64,000 nt of DNA from Acanthamoeba lenticulata (GCA_002179805.1 NAVB01000109.1:1-64000), one strand, 5' to 3'; numbered from the stretch's first letter, positions 43,358 to 55,133 are shown. Notes: generated by a model from the sequence alone, not told the origin. A program made the numbers and translations.

Positions 43358-43634
43358 CGTTGTTGCAACAACACACTTGTTGTCCATCTGGGTGGTCGGT
43401 CGCAGAAGAAACCTTGGAGCAAAGTGGGGCGCAACAAAGAAGTGTAGGGGGGGTATCGAAATCGGGGGTTTAATGACTATTCATCGCAAGAGAAGAGATA
43501 AAGAGGGAGGGGGTGGCATGTAGAGCTACACTACACAAGACTATACAAATCACAAAACTGCTGCTTCTGTACACCGCCCCAGCCGACCGCAGGTGCAGCA
43601 CGGCGGGGGCGCGCAAGCTCGGCCAAGCTTGCTC

Positions 43635-45085
43635 TCAGGCCGTCATCTGTGAGGTGGATATGACGGCGATGGCGGGCAGGGCTCGCTTGAGCTGGTCGCA
43701 GTGGTAGGACTGCGGGATGTACTGGAGCGGCACCCCGAAGATGGGCTGTTGGTGGTGGCCGTGGTGGATGACCGGCAGGGGAAGCTTGCCCGCCGGGGCC
43801 TCGGTCACCTTGATCGGAGAGCTGGCCGTGGCGGCAACCGGAGCAAAGGCCGACTGAGGGCCGCCGACGATCTTGGCTGGGGCCACGGCAGCCGGCTGGG
43901 TCGGCGTGAGGCTATTTCGCCGGATCGGGGACTGCTCGACGACGACGGCCATCTTGTTGCTGTCCTCCTCGCCAACCACGCGCGCGCGCTTCCTCGCAGG
44001 CCCGTCGGACTCACTGTCTGTGAGCGAGGGGCTGGCGGCGCTGGAACCGGTGGCGGACTTTTTCTCGTCGCCCGGGGCGCTGCCGGCTGTGCTACTGCTG
44101 GTGTTGGCGGCCTTCTTGACCTTGGCCCGCATGTTCTGGAACCAGATCTGAACGCTGCGCGGGGTCATGTCGAGCTGGGCGGCCAAAGTCTGTCGGGTGG
44201 TCGCGTTGGGCATGGGCTCGCGGTTGAACTCGTCCATCAGAATGCGGAGCTGCTCGGGGGTCGTCTTCGACCGCTTCCTCTTCTTCTCGCCCTCCACCGG
44301 AGTTACGACAGCCGACGGGCGCACCGAGGCGACCTTGGCCGGGCTGGCTTGCACCGGGGCGGGGCCGGCGGCGGCAGTGACGGCGGGCCTGGCCACGGCA
44401 GGGCGGATGGCCTGCAGCTGAGGCCCAGCAGCCGCAGGAGGGGCTGTGTGAAGGTGGGCCGGTGCAGGAGCTGGCGCGGCCACAACGGGCACGATGGGCG
44501 GAAGCGGGAGCTTCTTCGGGCTGGGCCCGCGGACAACGACGACAGTCGGCTGTTGCGCAGCACCGGAGAAGGCGTTCTGGCCACGAGGGGACTCGTTCTG
44601 CTGGTGGTGGGTGGAGCTGCTCCGTGATCCGGCTGCAGCGCCCACACCAAGGAGCGACAGGATTTCCGCGGCATCCAGCTTATCTCTGCGATTGGTGGAG
44701 AAAATTTAATTAGCCTCTAATTGCCTAAAAACTCGCCGATCGATTGGGCGGGAAAATGAGCAGAAAAGAGCAGGAAAGGCCCGTGCAGGAGAAACCTCCA
44801 CGAAAAAACTGATTGCGCACAGAAGTCGATGGAGATGAAATTTTGAAGGAGAAAGAAAGTAGGGGCTTTGGATGCACCTGCATCGTGTAGTAGGGATGCA
44901 GGGATCGTGTGGACAACCAATCGAAAACAACAAGAGATGTGGAAGATGAGGAAGATGAAGAAAAGGAGTTGCACGTACTTGGTGTCCTTGTCGGCTTCGG
45001 AGAGGGCGGAGGTCAACTCTACGAGCTTGTTGAAGCGCATAGAGCGATTTGTGCGTGAGCGTGTGGTCCTCTGTGTGGTGGCCAT
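43635..45085 (-). CDS. Homeodomain protein with Pro/Ala-rich flanks
   Basis: Two exons. Exon 1 (ATG 45085, MATTQRTTRSRTNRSMRFNK) and a roughly 290-nt intron precede KLDAAEILSLLGVG. Pro/Ala-rich linkers surround a homeodomain: KTTPEQLRILMDEFNREP, TLAAQLDMTPRSVQIWFQNM and RAKVKK, with the invariant W-F-x-N of helix 3. This predicts a sequence-specific nuclear transcription factor. The C-terminal part has a basic stretch (ARKRARVVG) and a His-rich patch. The long first intron is exceptional for this window and contains an E2F-like GGGCGGGAAAA at 44746-44756. Targets are unknown. Confidence 0.88.
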
Positions 45086-45882
45086 GCTGGCTGCAGACTG
45101 CTTTCTATCGGCGGTGTGGTCGGGGTTGGTGGTTGTTGGTGGTTGTGCAGGAGTTGGCTGCAGAAGAAGAGAAGGGAGCGGAGTACTACGACGTCTGCCC
45201 GTAAGTGTGGCAAGGGTCGCGGTAAGAATGACGGGGTCTGCTGTAGGGGAAGCTGCCTCGACTGCTGGGCGAAAGAGAATAATGGAACGCGAAGAGATAA
45301 ACCCGCTTTTGTAGCGTCTCGGCCTGTGGGGCGTCGAGCTGGCGCGTCATTTCGCCGTTCACCGCATGCTCCCGCAACCAGGGCCCGCTTGATTGCGTGC
45401 TAGCCAATGAGCGCCCTCCGTGCTCCGGGCGCACTAGGAACTGTCGAGGAAAAGCTTGTCTCACAGGGATTCCCAGGGAAGGCGGCCTGATTGCTAAGTC
45501 ACCACCACTTTCCCACCAAGGCCGCCGCCCAGCACCGGCAGCCCTGCGCCCAACTAGCCTGAATTTCCACCACCGCTCTTGTGTGGCTTCGTACGGCGTC
45601 CTGCTCGAGACGTCTGGTCGCCCCAATGCTAGCACCAGTACCACCCCCCCAGTGGCGCCACCACATTGTCATCATTTGAGCAGGCAACTGGCATGTTGGG
45701 TGCAGGTTGCCCGCCTGCAGACTGGCATGAAACTCAGTGGCCACCGGACTTATAATCACAATAAAATAAAGTCATCACATAGGACCAGATTCCCGTTTGT
45801 GCATAGCGACGTCCCGCGCTGCCATGGCAGTCGCGTGAGGTCTTGCACGCGGCGATCTCACAACACAAAAACAAAAAACCGG
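45086..45882. other. Homeobox promoter and WRAP53 3' region
   Basis: 797 bp without a supportable gene, the second-longest gap here. Open frames are present on both strands but lack splice support or family sequence. The first 200 bp upstream of the homeobox start hold GGTTGGTGGTTGTTGG-type repeats. Otherwise I see nothing specific. Confidence 0.4.
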
Positions 45883-48126
45883 TCATGACGCGGCTTCGCT
45901 TAGTAATGGTGGTCGCGCGAGCTGGCACCAGAGCGCCAGAACGTTTTCCTGCACAGGCTGCGTAGACTTGTCGCCTTCGGCGGCTGCTGCGTCCCCAGCT
46001 ACGCGGTCGTTCTTGGCCCCTTCTCTTGACTGGTCTGCTGTTGAACTAGTGCTGTTTGCCACCGTGGCTACTGTCGCTGGGATCTGCTCCTCTTCACGTT
46101 CGTCGTCGGCAGTCGTTGTTGGGAAGTTCTTCATCTGCACAAAGTATTTGCGGTCTCCCGTCGCCGTGGCCACCAGCGGCGCAAACGGATGAAAGGCGGC
46201 CGTGTTGACCACATCTGCACCAGCACGGAGGGTGTTGCGCACAGGTCAGACCGGCCCACCACCACCATACCCAGGCACGCTAGCCCGCACCGGTGTGGCC
46301 TGCCAGCTCGCCCACCATCCCGCCTGTCTGCAGGTCGTACACATAAGCTCGCGCATCCTGTCGAGAAAGAAGAATGAGAAATGCGTCAGAAGGATACGTG
46401 GAAGAGATGAGGAGCTCACGGACCTGGCTGGCGGTGATGAGGTATCTGCCCGTGGGGTCGATGTCAAAGTGGATGTGCTGGTTTGTGTCGACCAGCCGGG
46501 AGAGGCGCATGAGCACCTGGCCCGTGTTCCTGATGTCCCAGCACAGGATGGTGTTCTCCTTTCTTGCTCCCGTGAACAGGTAGTTGCCGTCAGGCGTGAA
46601 CAGGGCCTGCCACCAGGACGAGTTTGATCAGAGACAGAAGAGGGCACAGGACGGGTCGGTGCATCAAGAAGAAGCAGGCGTACCTGCGTCACGCCGCCTC
46701 GGTGCCCCTCAAGCACAGAGACCACGCCGCGCTGGCCCTCTGTGTAGAGCCCAACGAGACCCGAGTAAGAGCCCGCGGCCAGCAAGCCGCTGTGGTCCGG
46801 GTTGAAGGCCAGGCACGACACAATCCCTGCAGGCCCACTAGGCTTTGAGTCACATGCATCGCAGTTGATGACGATTCGACCAAAGAGAAGGAGAGTGGAG
46901 GGGGAAGCATTACCCTTCTTTCCAATGTCGTTTGTGTTGAGCGTGCGGAAGCTTCGCCCGGGAGACGCGGTGTCAAAGATGCGGATGGTGCCGCTGTAGC
47001 CCGCATAGATCCTGCACATGCACGTCTACGACGTGAGACGCATGATCCAAGGCGAGAGACACGAGGAAGAGAGCGGTTGCGCACTTGTCGGCGGTCAGGT
47101 TGAAGGTGACCGAAAGCGCTGCTGTGATATTATCCATGTGGTCGTAGGCGCGGTAGGTCGCCCGATGCTGCTCCCACGCGCGACGTCCTTGAAGAGTGAG
47201 CGACTCGGCCAACCACATGCAAAGTGCAGTCGGAAGCTGTACCTGGCCAGTGAAGGCGTCCCACATGTGGATGGGGTGGTCTCGGCTCGTGGTCAAGAAG
47301 CAGCACGTGCCCGGCTCTGCCATTCGCCTCCCGCAGTCCGTCACCAACGCTACAAACCACAAGACACTGCGGGAGGGGTTGCATGGTGGTAGGCGTGGTA
47401 GGCGTACGCTGGGAGTTCATGTGCGGGTACCAGCAGGCATCGTACACGGTCTCGCCCTCTCGGACCTGCAGCACTGAGTGCAGGCGTGTTGGGACAAAGG
47501 AGCTCCTCTCCTCATAGGGCAGCGTCTGCAGACGATAGCTGTGCTCAGCTGCATCGGCTGGCCTGCACCGCACATGGCGTCAAGCAATGCAGAACGGCGA
47601 TGTGGACGAGATAGCGTACAGCTCAAAGATGCGGACAAGCTTGTCTTCGCTGGTGGTCAGAATGCAGGTCCCATCGGCAGACCTGTGGGAATGCAGTTCA
47701 GTGGCCGTTGAAGAGACTACAGCTATGACACGACTGCACACAACACACGCTTCAAGCGGAGAGCGGGTACCACTTGGCCAACTTGACGAAGTTGTTGGGG
47801 TGGCCACCCTGCGCAAACTCGTCCGCCACGTAGAGTTGCTGGAAGCAGTCCTCCTGTCCAGTTATGTGCCACGAGTGTGGTGGCGGCAACGTGGGAAGAG
47901 GTGCTTCACCTTCCTCATGCACTTCCTGAGTGTCTACTGATAGCTGTTGCTGCTCGGAGCCCGCAGGGGTATGTGTCGCGAGACTGTAATCGTTAGAGTC
48001 TGCCGGCAGCGCTGAGCCCGCCGCATCGTCATACTGATTGGCATTCGTTAAGGCATTAAAGTCGTCCTCAACTCGCTGCCGCTTTGCTGCAGACGTGGGC
48101 AGGTCGTCGTTGCGTTCGTCTTCCAT
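45883..48126 (-). CDS. WRAP53: Telomerase Cajal body protein WRAP53/TCAB1
   Basis: WRAP53 is a WD40 protein that binds CAB-box RNAs, including telomerase RNA and scaRNAs. After an acidic N-terminus (ATG 48126, MEDERNDDLP), family blocks follow: NNFVKLAKW, then SADGTCILTTSEDKLVRIFEL, VREGETVYDACWYPHMNS, CCFLTTSRDHPIHMWDAFTG, YRAYDHMDNITAA, IYAGYSGTIRIFDTASPGR, GIVSCLAFNPDHSGLLAAGS, GHRGGVTQ, HIHFDIDPTGRYLITAS and HPFAPLVATATGDR. Introns separate nearly every blade. It is divergent from ICT1 with only 60 bp between start codons. Its presence implies Cajal-body-type RNA guidance in this organism. Confidence 0.92.
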
Positions 48127-48186
48127 CAACAACAGCACGGACTTCTTTTTGTTCCTTTTCCCTTTCTTTTTCTTGCCGCTTTATTT

Positions 48187-48988
48187 ATGCAAGGTACCTT
48201 CTGCGTGCTTCGATCTCGTGAGATGCGAAGGGGTCTTGCTTGCTGGGCGCGTCTGGCATCTCCGTCTATGCACTACCCGCCCATGGCGGGTACATGCACA
48301 GTTGCCACAACGGTGCACACACGCAGTTTGGTGTGGCCCACCACGGTGAGTGAACGATTAGAGCGGCAGCAAGGCAGTTGGTACTGGCGAAGCTTTTCCA
48401 CGCAGGAGCCTGAAGAGGACTACGAGATTGAACCCTTGAATATAAACATCCCGAGGGACAAGATACAGCTTGCATTCAGTCGTTCCAGCGGGCCAGGAGG
48501 GCAGAACGTCAACAAAGTGAACACCAAGGTGCTGCACTCATGAGTGTAATGTGACATCTGGTGGCCGTACCTCTCTGTTCCTCACAACACGCTCGCTGCT
48601 TCAGGTAGAGCTTCGATTCAACTTGAACGAAGCTGATTGGATACCAGACGACGTCAAAGAACGCTTGCGTGAGCAGCGGTACACCATCTTACTCGAAGTA
48701 CATCCCAACTTCCCAGGGCTAACCTGATGCATCATTCGCGACGACAGAGCGGGCGACATCAACAAGGAGGGCGAGATGGTGATCACGTCCTCGGTGCATC
48801 GCACGCAGGGCCACAATCTTAATGAGGCCTTCCGCAAACTCAGGCGCTACTTGGACGACGCGTGTGTCGTGCGGAAGGAGCGCATCGCCACCGAGGTGCC
48901 TGATTACGCCATCGAGAAGCGGCTCAAGGAGAAGAAGAGGCGAAGCGACGTCAAGCAGAACCGACAGAAGCCCCGCTGGGACGATTGA
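48187..48988 (+). CDS. MRPL58: Mitochondrial peptidyl-tRNA hydrolase ICT1 (mL62)
   Basis: ICT1 is a codon-independent release factor that rescues stalled mitoribosomes and is also a large-subunit protein. The GGQ domain is intact: FSRSSGPGGQNVNKVNTKV, split from ELRFNLNEADWIP by an intron after NTKV. A second intron follows LREQR. The C-terminal basic tail EKKRRSDVKQNRQKPRW is the family's ribosome-binding tail. The N-terminal 70 residues are basic and rich in Arg/Ser/Ala, consistent with a mitochondrial transit peptide. ATG 48187 is the first in frame, but ATG 48223 (MRRGLACWARL) would also serve. Confidence 0.9.
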
Positions 48989-49133
48989 TGATTGACTCAA
49001 TTCATCATCTTCTTGTTAGGGTGCCGGGAGAGGTGAAGACGAGTTGTTGGAAAAGACCTATTTACTTTTGAAGCAGGAGGAACAAGAGGGTTGAGGGGAA
49101 GGCACATCTCTTCATCATCGCCAAGGGACCGGT

Positions 49134-50313
49134 TTAGAAGACGACGGTGTCGAGCATGGCGCCTAGGAGCTGGGTGGCGTTCTTGGCCATGAGCTTCTCG
49201 ACGTCGGACTCGAGGTGCTTCTTGGGGTCGACCTTGCCCACGTTCTGGATGGCGAGCTTCTCTGGCGGGATGTTGATCTCGTCCTGGATCGACTTGTTGT
49301 AGGCCTTGACCAGGTTGAGCATCTCCTTCACGATGGCTTCATTCTGCTTGCTGTGTTCTTCCCACTCCTCCAGCAGCAGGCCGTCGGTCCACTTGGGCTT
49401 GTGCACGTTGAGCAGCATCTTCTGCTCGAGCTCATCCTTCCTGTAGTTGATCGCGATCGAGTAGTAGTGCCTGTTAAGGCCATGGATAAGCGCCTGCAGG
49501 GTAAAGCATGGGGAACGTCAGAAAAGTGAGCATAACGATCACCACCATCACGACGATGAAGAAATGCAAATGAAGTACCTGAATGGAGGGCTTGTTGAGG
49601 TGGCCGATGTTGGAGGTGGTCTGCCTCGGCTCCTGACCCATAAGGAGGGTCTGCGGATTGATACAGCGGAAGGCATCAATGACAACCTTGCCCTTTACAC
49701 TCTGAATGGGGTCCACCACGACGGCGACGCAGCGCTCGTTGATGGCCTCGAAGCTCTGCTGTGTGTTGACGTCGACACCGGAGAGCCAGCAGCCAAAACC
49801 AGGGTGAGAGTGATACCAACCCACCACCATTTCTGGCCTGCAAAGGAGGGCGCAAACCGCAATTGTCAACAAGAGCGCTCTTGCAGTGGAGGAGAGAAAA
49901 GACAAGCGCGTACCGGCCAGTCTGTTTCAACATATCCAACATCTTCGTCTGGAACACGGGATCGACGGCTTCTACACTCACTCCCGTGCCACTTTGGGGC
50001 ATGGCAAACACATCCTTACAGCGAACAGTGTAATCGTCCACGAATTCGCCCAGCATCAGGCCCATCACCTCCATCGGTACGCCAGCGCGACCTGGTGGCG
50101 CCATGTGTGAGGTCGTGTCGGCGATGGAGTGCAAAAAGGCGCTGTTAACTCAAAGGACAAGGAAGTCTACATACCGTGCTTCAACATCTTGAGCAGGGCG
50201 AGTGACGAGATGTAGACCTGCTCAGCGGTATCCACCACTGGGGAATCGGGAGGCGGCATGCCCTGACCCATGCCTCCCTGCATTTGACGCAGCATCTGCT
50301 GGATGTTCTGCAT
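49134..50313 (-). CDS. RPN11: 26S proteasome deubiquitinase RPN11 (PSMD14)
   Basis: RPN11 is the JAMM metalloprotease of the 19S lid that removes ubiquitin chains as substrates enter. Start ATG 50313 ([20 protein letters not shown]) matches the family N-terminus. [39 protein letters not shown] and the JAMM zinc site [16 protein letters not shown] are intact (Glu in EVMG, two His, Asp). [16 protein letters not shown] and [20 protein letters not shown] follow. It ends AMLDTVVF with the stop at 49134. Introns follow MLKH, KQTGR and KPSIQ, all GT-AG. With PSMA3 and APC4 it is one of three ubiquitin-proteasome core genes here. Confidence 0.96.
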
Positions 50314-50505
50314 TCTCTCTATTCAATTGGCGGATGCTTTCGTGTTTCAGGTTCTTTCGCCTCTTTTGTTTTTGATTGTGGGTGTCAGTGCTATCAGCCT
50401 TTGTTGGCAGCAAAGCGTGTGCTGGCGACCAGAAAAATGAGGACAATGAAATGCAACAAGAAAACATTTTTGCTCTTTTTCTTTAATCAAATCGCAACAG
50501 AAAAG

Positions 50506-51436
50506 ATGGAGAAGGTGGGGCAGGTCGTAATGCCCGGCGAGGTCATAGGGCAGGTGGACCCCACAAAGACCACAAAGATTGGCATAGGTGTGATCCAGAA
50601 TCAGGAAAATCTCATCGCCACAAAGTGCGGAATTTTGCGAAGCAAGGGCAATCATATCTGGGTGGACAACCGCCAAAAGCGGGTACGGCGTCTGCGACGG
50701 CACAAGTCCTTTGGTTTGCGCGTGCCTCACTGACCTTTCTGCTGGTCCCTTAGTACGTGCCAGTGATGGAAGACATGGTGCTCGGCGTGGTGGTTGAAAA
50801 GCACGCCGAGAACTTCAAGGTGGACCTGGGCTCGGCGGCACCGGCCGTCTTGTCCTTCCTTGCCTTTGAGGGAGCCAACCGCAAGAACCGGCCCAACCTC
50901 AATGTGCGCTATGCTCTTGACAACTTCACATGAGGTCCTGCAACACGTGGTATGGCTCACCCTGGTGCTTGTCACCTTCCTCTCGCAGGTGGGCTCCATC
51001 GTGTATGCCCGGGTCGTGGTGGCCAACAAAGACATGGAGCCCGAGATTGTTTGCACGTCGGCTACGGGCAAGGCCGAAGGCTTCGGCATTATCACCGGGG
51101 GCTATCTGATGAAGTGTTCTCTCAGCCTTGCGCGACAGTACGCCTCTGCTGCCCTTCAAGCTCGAGCATGCACGCGGCTTTTTCTTCTTTTGTTACGTGC
51201 TCACGTCATCCACCCATCACTCCACCAGATTGCTGTCGCCCGACTGTGTGGTGCTGCAGGAGATGGGCAAGGCCCTCCCCTTCGAGATTGCTGTCGGCCA
51301 AAACGGCCGAGTGTGGGTGCATTCTGGGTCCAATGTGCAGACGATGCTCATCGCCAACGCCATCCTCAACAGCGAGTTCTTGTCGCCTGCGCAAACCACC
51401 AACATGGTGCAGGAGCTGCTCAAGCGAGGCAAATAA
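50506..51436 (+). CDS. RRP40: Exosome complex component RRP40 (EXOSC3)
   Basis: RRP40 is one of three S1/KH cap subunits of the RNA exosome. The N-terminal domain reads GQVVMPGEVIGQVDPTKTTK and GNHIWVDNRQKRYVPVMED. The S1 part is VLGVVVEKHAENFKVDLG and LAFEGANRKNRPNLNVGSIV, followed by VVANKDMEPEIVC. The KH-like end is LLSPDCVVLQEMGKALPFEI and GQNGRVWVHSGS. Four exons: introns follow NRQKR, NRPNLN and SLARQ, all GT-AG. ATG 50506 (MEKVGQ) is the canonical position, although an upstream in-frame ATG exists near 50438. It is divergent from RPN11 (192 bp). Confidence 0.92.
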
Positions 51437-51642
51437 AAAGGAAACTTGCATTATTCACTGATGGCTGGTCAGGGTGGCCGTGTGGGCTTGGGGTCGTCGT
51501 GAAGGCCAGGACAGTCAGTCTGACGCTCACCGAAGAGTTTCCTTTGACCCTACCGGATTGTTTCTTCCCAACGAGGGAAGCCTGAAACTCCCCTCTGCTC
51601 CTGCATTTTGTTTCTCTTTTGTTCGCCACGAACACACCACAC

Positions 51643-53954
51643 ATGAAGGCGGCAGTTCCCGCCGAACAGGGCCCTGCACCCACCAGTGCCTTGGGCACCA
51701 TCTCCTCTATGCTCCGTCGACGTATTCGTGGTACGTTCCTTGCTCTGCATTATTAAGTCGGATGAATTGGCCGCGGATTGACACACGACGTTGAATGCAG
51801 GACTCGACAATCTGTTCCTTGTCGCAGAGCGTCCAGAGCACTTGATGGCCATCGCCGGCTGCTGGCGGTTCGCTGTGCCCCCGCGGCCCGAAGACGTGCA
51901 CTCCACCTTCCAGCATCTCGTGGAAAGGTTCCCTCGCTTCGGCCAACGTGTACCTCCGCCCTTGCCTTTACGTTGTCGTCTTGTGGACAGTCTCTCACTA
52001 TGACCGTGTCCATGTGTCCTGCCGGAGAAGGCCCACGCGGTCTTTGGCGGGTTTGGCTATTGGGAGGATATGCCCGCGCTGGACGTGTCCGACCACATCG
52101 TCAGCGTCCCACTGGTGCTCTACGCCTCACCGCATCAGCAGTCCTGGCCTTGTCCCTGATTGATGGTCGCGCTGGTGTGCAGTACCCAAGCGGCCAGCCG
52201 GGTAGTGACCCCGTCCGAGACGAGGAGCAGCTGAAGCTCGTGCTGGGCGACCTGATGAGCAAGCCGCTCGACAGGTCGCGGCCTCTGTGGGTGGTCTACG
52301 ACATCCGGGGCTTTGCCGACGGCTCCTCCGCGCTTCACGTCAAGATCCACGTATGACAGCCGCTCCAGCAGCCTCACGAGGGCCTCTTCTCTGGCCTTCA
52401 ACTCACATTGGTTGGCCTGTCGTCCGCCCTCATACACACACACAGCACTGCATCGCGGACGGGCAGGGCAGCATTCGGGCGGTGCTTACCATGGCGTCGA
52501 CCGAAGGCGTCGACCTGCGGCAAATGCAGTATGGCCAGGCCGAGAAGCAGCTCCGCGAACTGGAGCAAAAGAAGAGCCAAGGTCAGATCGTGGCCCCTCC
52601 CCCCTTTGAGTTGAACTGTTGCAGTTGGCTCATGGCTTCTTTATTGTCGGTGACAGCCAAGAAGCAAAAGACCTTTGGGTCCAGGATCGCCGTCATTTTC
52701 AAGCTTCTGTTGAGCGTCGTGATGCTGCTGCTGGGCCTCGCCTACGTCAACCTCCAGTACTTGGGCATCGCGCTCCACCGCAAACGCTCGAACAAGACCC
52801 TCCTCACCACCAAGAAAGCCGGTGACTGCCTCGTCCTCGTCCTTGCTCGTCCTTGCTTGTCCCAGAACTCATCTCTGTCAACCGAAACGCATGCACAGTG
52901 ACCTGGTCCAAGAGCGTCAGCCTCGACGACGTCAAGGTGATCAAAAATGCGTTCGGCGTGACCGTCAACGATGTGCTGGTCGCGGCGCTCACCGCGGCAT
53001 TCAGGTGCGCCACCGGTGGCTTATATACCCCATCGCGCTCGTTTCCGGCCTGACGCCCGTGTGACCCGAGACAGGTCGTACTTGATTGACACCGACCAGT
53101 TGCTGGAGGACGACGTCCTCGCGCTCATCCCGGTGAGTCTGCGAAGCCTCGACGACTGGGAGATGGGCAACAAGGTGGGCATTTATGATCACATCGTGCT
53201 CTCTCGTGTTTGACTACCATGGCGTACCTCTCAAGATCATATTCATGTGTGCGTCAGGTGGCCGTGGTGTGGCTCTACTTCCCCGTGTCCGAGCAGGACC
53301 CGGTGCAGCGCCTGAGGACGGTGCACTCGCGTATGGAAAGGCTTAAGAAGATCCCGGCGGCTCCCATCGGCTATTACACCACACGAGTACGCATGATCAT
53401 CCTCTTCCTCTCCATCATCTTCTTGTACGCAACTACGCATGTGTTAATCTGGACCGCGGCTCTGCCCTGTCGTGGCGACGCAGCTCCTCGGCGCGATCCC
53501 GGGCTTCTTCAACAACCCGCTTGCGCTGAGCAATTTCAGGTGGTGGGCGGCAAAGGCGCACTGCGTGATGACCAACGTGCCCGGGCCGAAGCTGCCGCTC
53601 ATCATGGCCGGCCAGAAGATTACGTCCTACCTTGTACGTAACAACAGAAGATATTCATTGCCTTTAACCCTTTACTTGATCCGAGACGGATGAGTACTCA
53701 CGCACATCCTCGGGGACGCACAGCCTTTCGTGCCGCAGTCTGGCGACGGCGGTGTGGGCGTGTCTCTGATCAGCTACTGCGACCAGGTCAACCTCTCGGT
53801 GCTCTCCGACGTCGGGCAGCTGGCCACGGCCTCGGCTAAAACCGACAAGCCCGTGGTCCCGCTCGAGCAGGCCTTCTACGACGAGCTGCAGCATCTCAAG
53901 GCCCTCGCGGTGTTGGCTTCGTCGACGAGCCAAGAGTCCAAAAAGGCCAAGTAG
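51643..53954 (+). CDS. WSD1-type wax ester synthase/diacylglycerol acyltransferase
   Basis: This is a bifunctional-type O-acyltransferase that makes wax esters or triacylglycerol. The active-site HHxxxDG motif is present as KIHHCIADGQG, but the two histidines are in different exons, with the intron lying exactly between them. Other family blocks are LDNLFLVAERPEHLM, DRSRPLWVVYDIRGF, FGVTVNDVLVAALTAAF, IPVSLRSLDDWEMGNK, the plant-type MTNVPGPKLPL and GVGVSLISYCDQVNL. A hydrophobic segment (VIFKLLLSVVMLLLGLAYV) inserted after the active-site half suggests membrane or lipid-droplet anchoring. ATG 51643 is used. The gene has about nine introns, one with (CA)n at its acceptor. Confidence 0.85.
52433..52443 (+). 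repeat. (CA)n tract at a WSD1 intron acceptor
   Basis: A short CA run ending directly in the acceptor ...cacacag|CACTGC, which precedes the second active-site His codon. Confidence 0.8.
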
Positions 53955-54004
53955 AGTCCAAAGAAATCAATTTAAATTAAATAGATTAAATTATTGGTAC
54001 ATGC

Positions 54005-55133
54005 TTACCCGACGAAACAGTTCATCGGACGGATCGGGTTCGTGCAGCTCGAGGCTCTGTGCGCCTCCATCTCGCGCACCGAGGACACGTCCTCACGGCA
54101 CCTGCAGGCACGCGTGGGTGTTGTTGAGTGGTCCATCGAGAGAGAGAGAGAGAGAGAGCAGCGGGATGGCCGTACCCGGGGCAGATCAGCGCGTACTCGG
54201 CGCAGCGCTGAAAGTGATTGGACAGGTCGGATCGAGGCATGGTCTCATAGCACTGCGGGCACTGGGCGTTCACTGCGAAGAGTAAAAGAGTGTCCATTAG
54301 CCCACCACTTCATCATCACCAACGCGGAAAAGGACGTACACATCGGGATCTGCTCGGGGCCATGTTCTTCGTCCCACTGGTGCACCTGTTCGTAGTGCAT
54401 CAACCACAACACAGAGGTAAGCGTGGGGACGCGGCATTGATGAGCACGAGGGTTTGCTCGACAAGTGACGTACCTCCTGCCAGTGCGCAGCCCGGTCCTT
54501 GCGCAGCAAGTGATCGTCACAGACGAGAGAGCCGTACCAGTCCTTGTTCTTCTTGAGCACCCCGCAGGCCACCGTGTAGGCCGCGCACTCGGTCTCAAAG
54601 TGGTGCTGCTGGCGCCAGCGCGCGCCGAGCTCCTGCCCGCATTTTGGCAGCGGACAGCGCACGCTCTCTGGCCGCGCGCACACCTGGGCGTGGTCCTCTA
54701 CGAGGCAGGCCGGCACCATGACGCCACAGCGGCATGAGACGGTCGAGCACTCACACGGCTCGACCGTCTGAAAAGGCCGCCGGGTTGATTCGCTGCTGCC
54801 AAACGTGTAGGTGCAGGGCGGCACTTCCACGTAGGAGGTATCGTCTAAGCGTGGTGGGGCATTGATCAGGACGACCTCTCCGAGCGCGCTGCACAAAGCA
54901 TGAATACAACGTACAAGAAGGTTGAGAGACTTGAAAAGGTTGTGGAGCAACACCTCCAGTGAGCTCGGCGTAGCGCCGGTTGAACTCGTCCTCGTGAATG
55001 AACCCCATATCCAGGAGGTCCTGCAGCTTTAGCTTCTCGCGCTCTAGGTCAACTGCCGGCCACAAGCGAAGTCAGCTTTTTGCTCTCCGGTGGATCCGGT
55101 AGTGGGGTCTCAGGAGGCACACGCACACGACAT
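54005..55133 (-). CDS. TRAF-type zinc-finger protein
   Basis: The first exon is only seven bases, ATG at 55133 (MSF). It joins over a roughly 75-nt intron to LEREKLKLQDLLDMGFIHED, a short helical domain. The rest is a chain of C2HC TRAF-type fingers: CECSTVSCRCGVMVPAC, HAQVCARPESVRCPLPKCG, HFETECAAYTVACG, then CPQCYETMPRSDLSNHFQRC and CREDVSSVREMEAHRAS. No RING or MATH domain is visible, so it is likely a binding adaptor rather than a complete TRAF E3. One intron holds (GA)n at 54138-54158. The stop is 54007-54005. It is divergent from the aminotransferase gene. Confidence 0.7.
54138..54158 (+). repeat. (GA)n microsatellite in an intron of the TRAF-type zinc gene
   Basis: Ten GA units. On the gene strand this is a CT tract just upstream of the acceptor for the last exon. 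Confidence 0.9.

Noticed and set aside
45186..45880. Several 60-160 codon frames on both strands between the homeobox and WRAP53 genes
   Set aside because: They conflict with each other, lack splice-linked continuation and show no family blocks.
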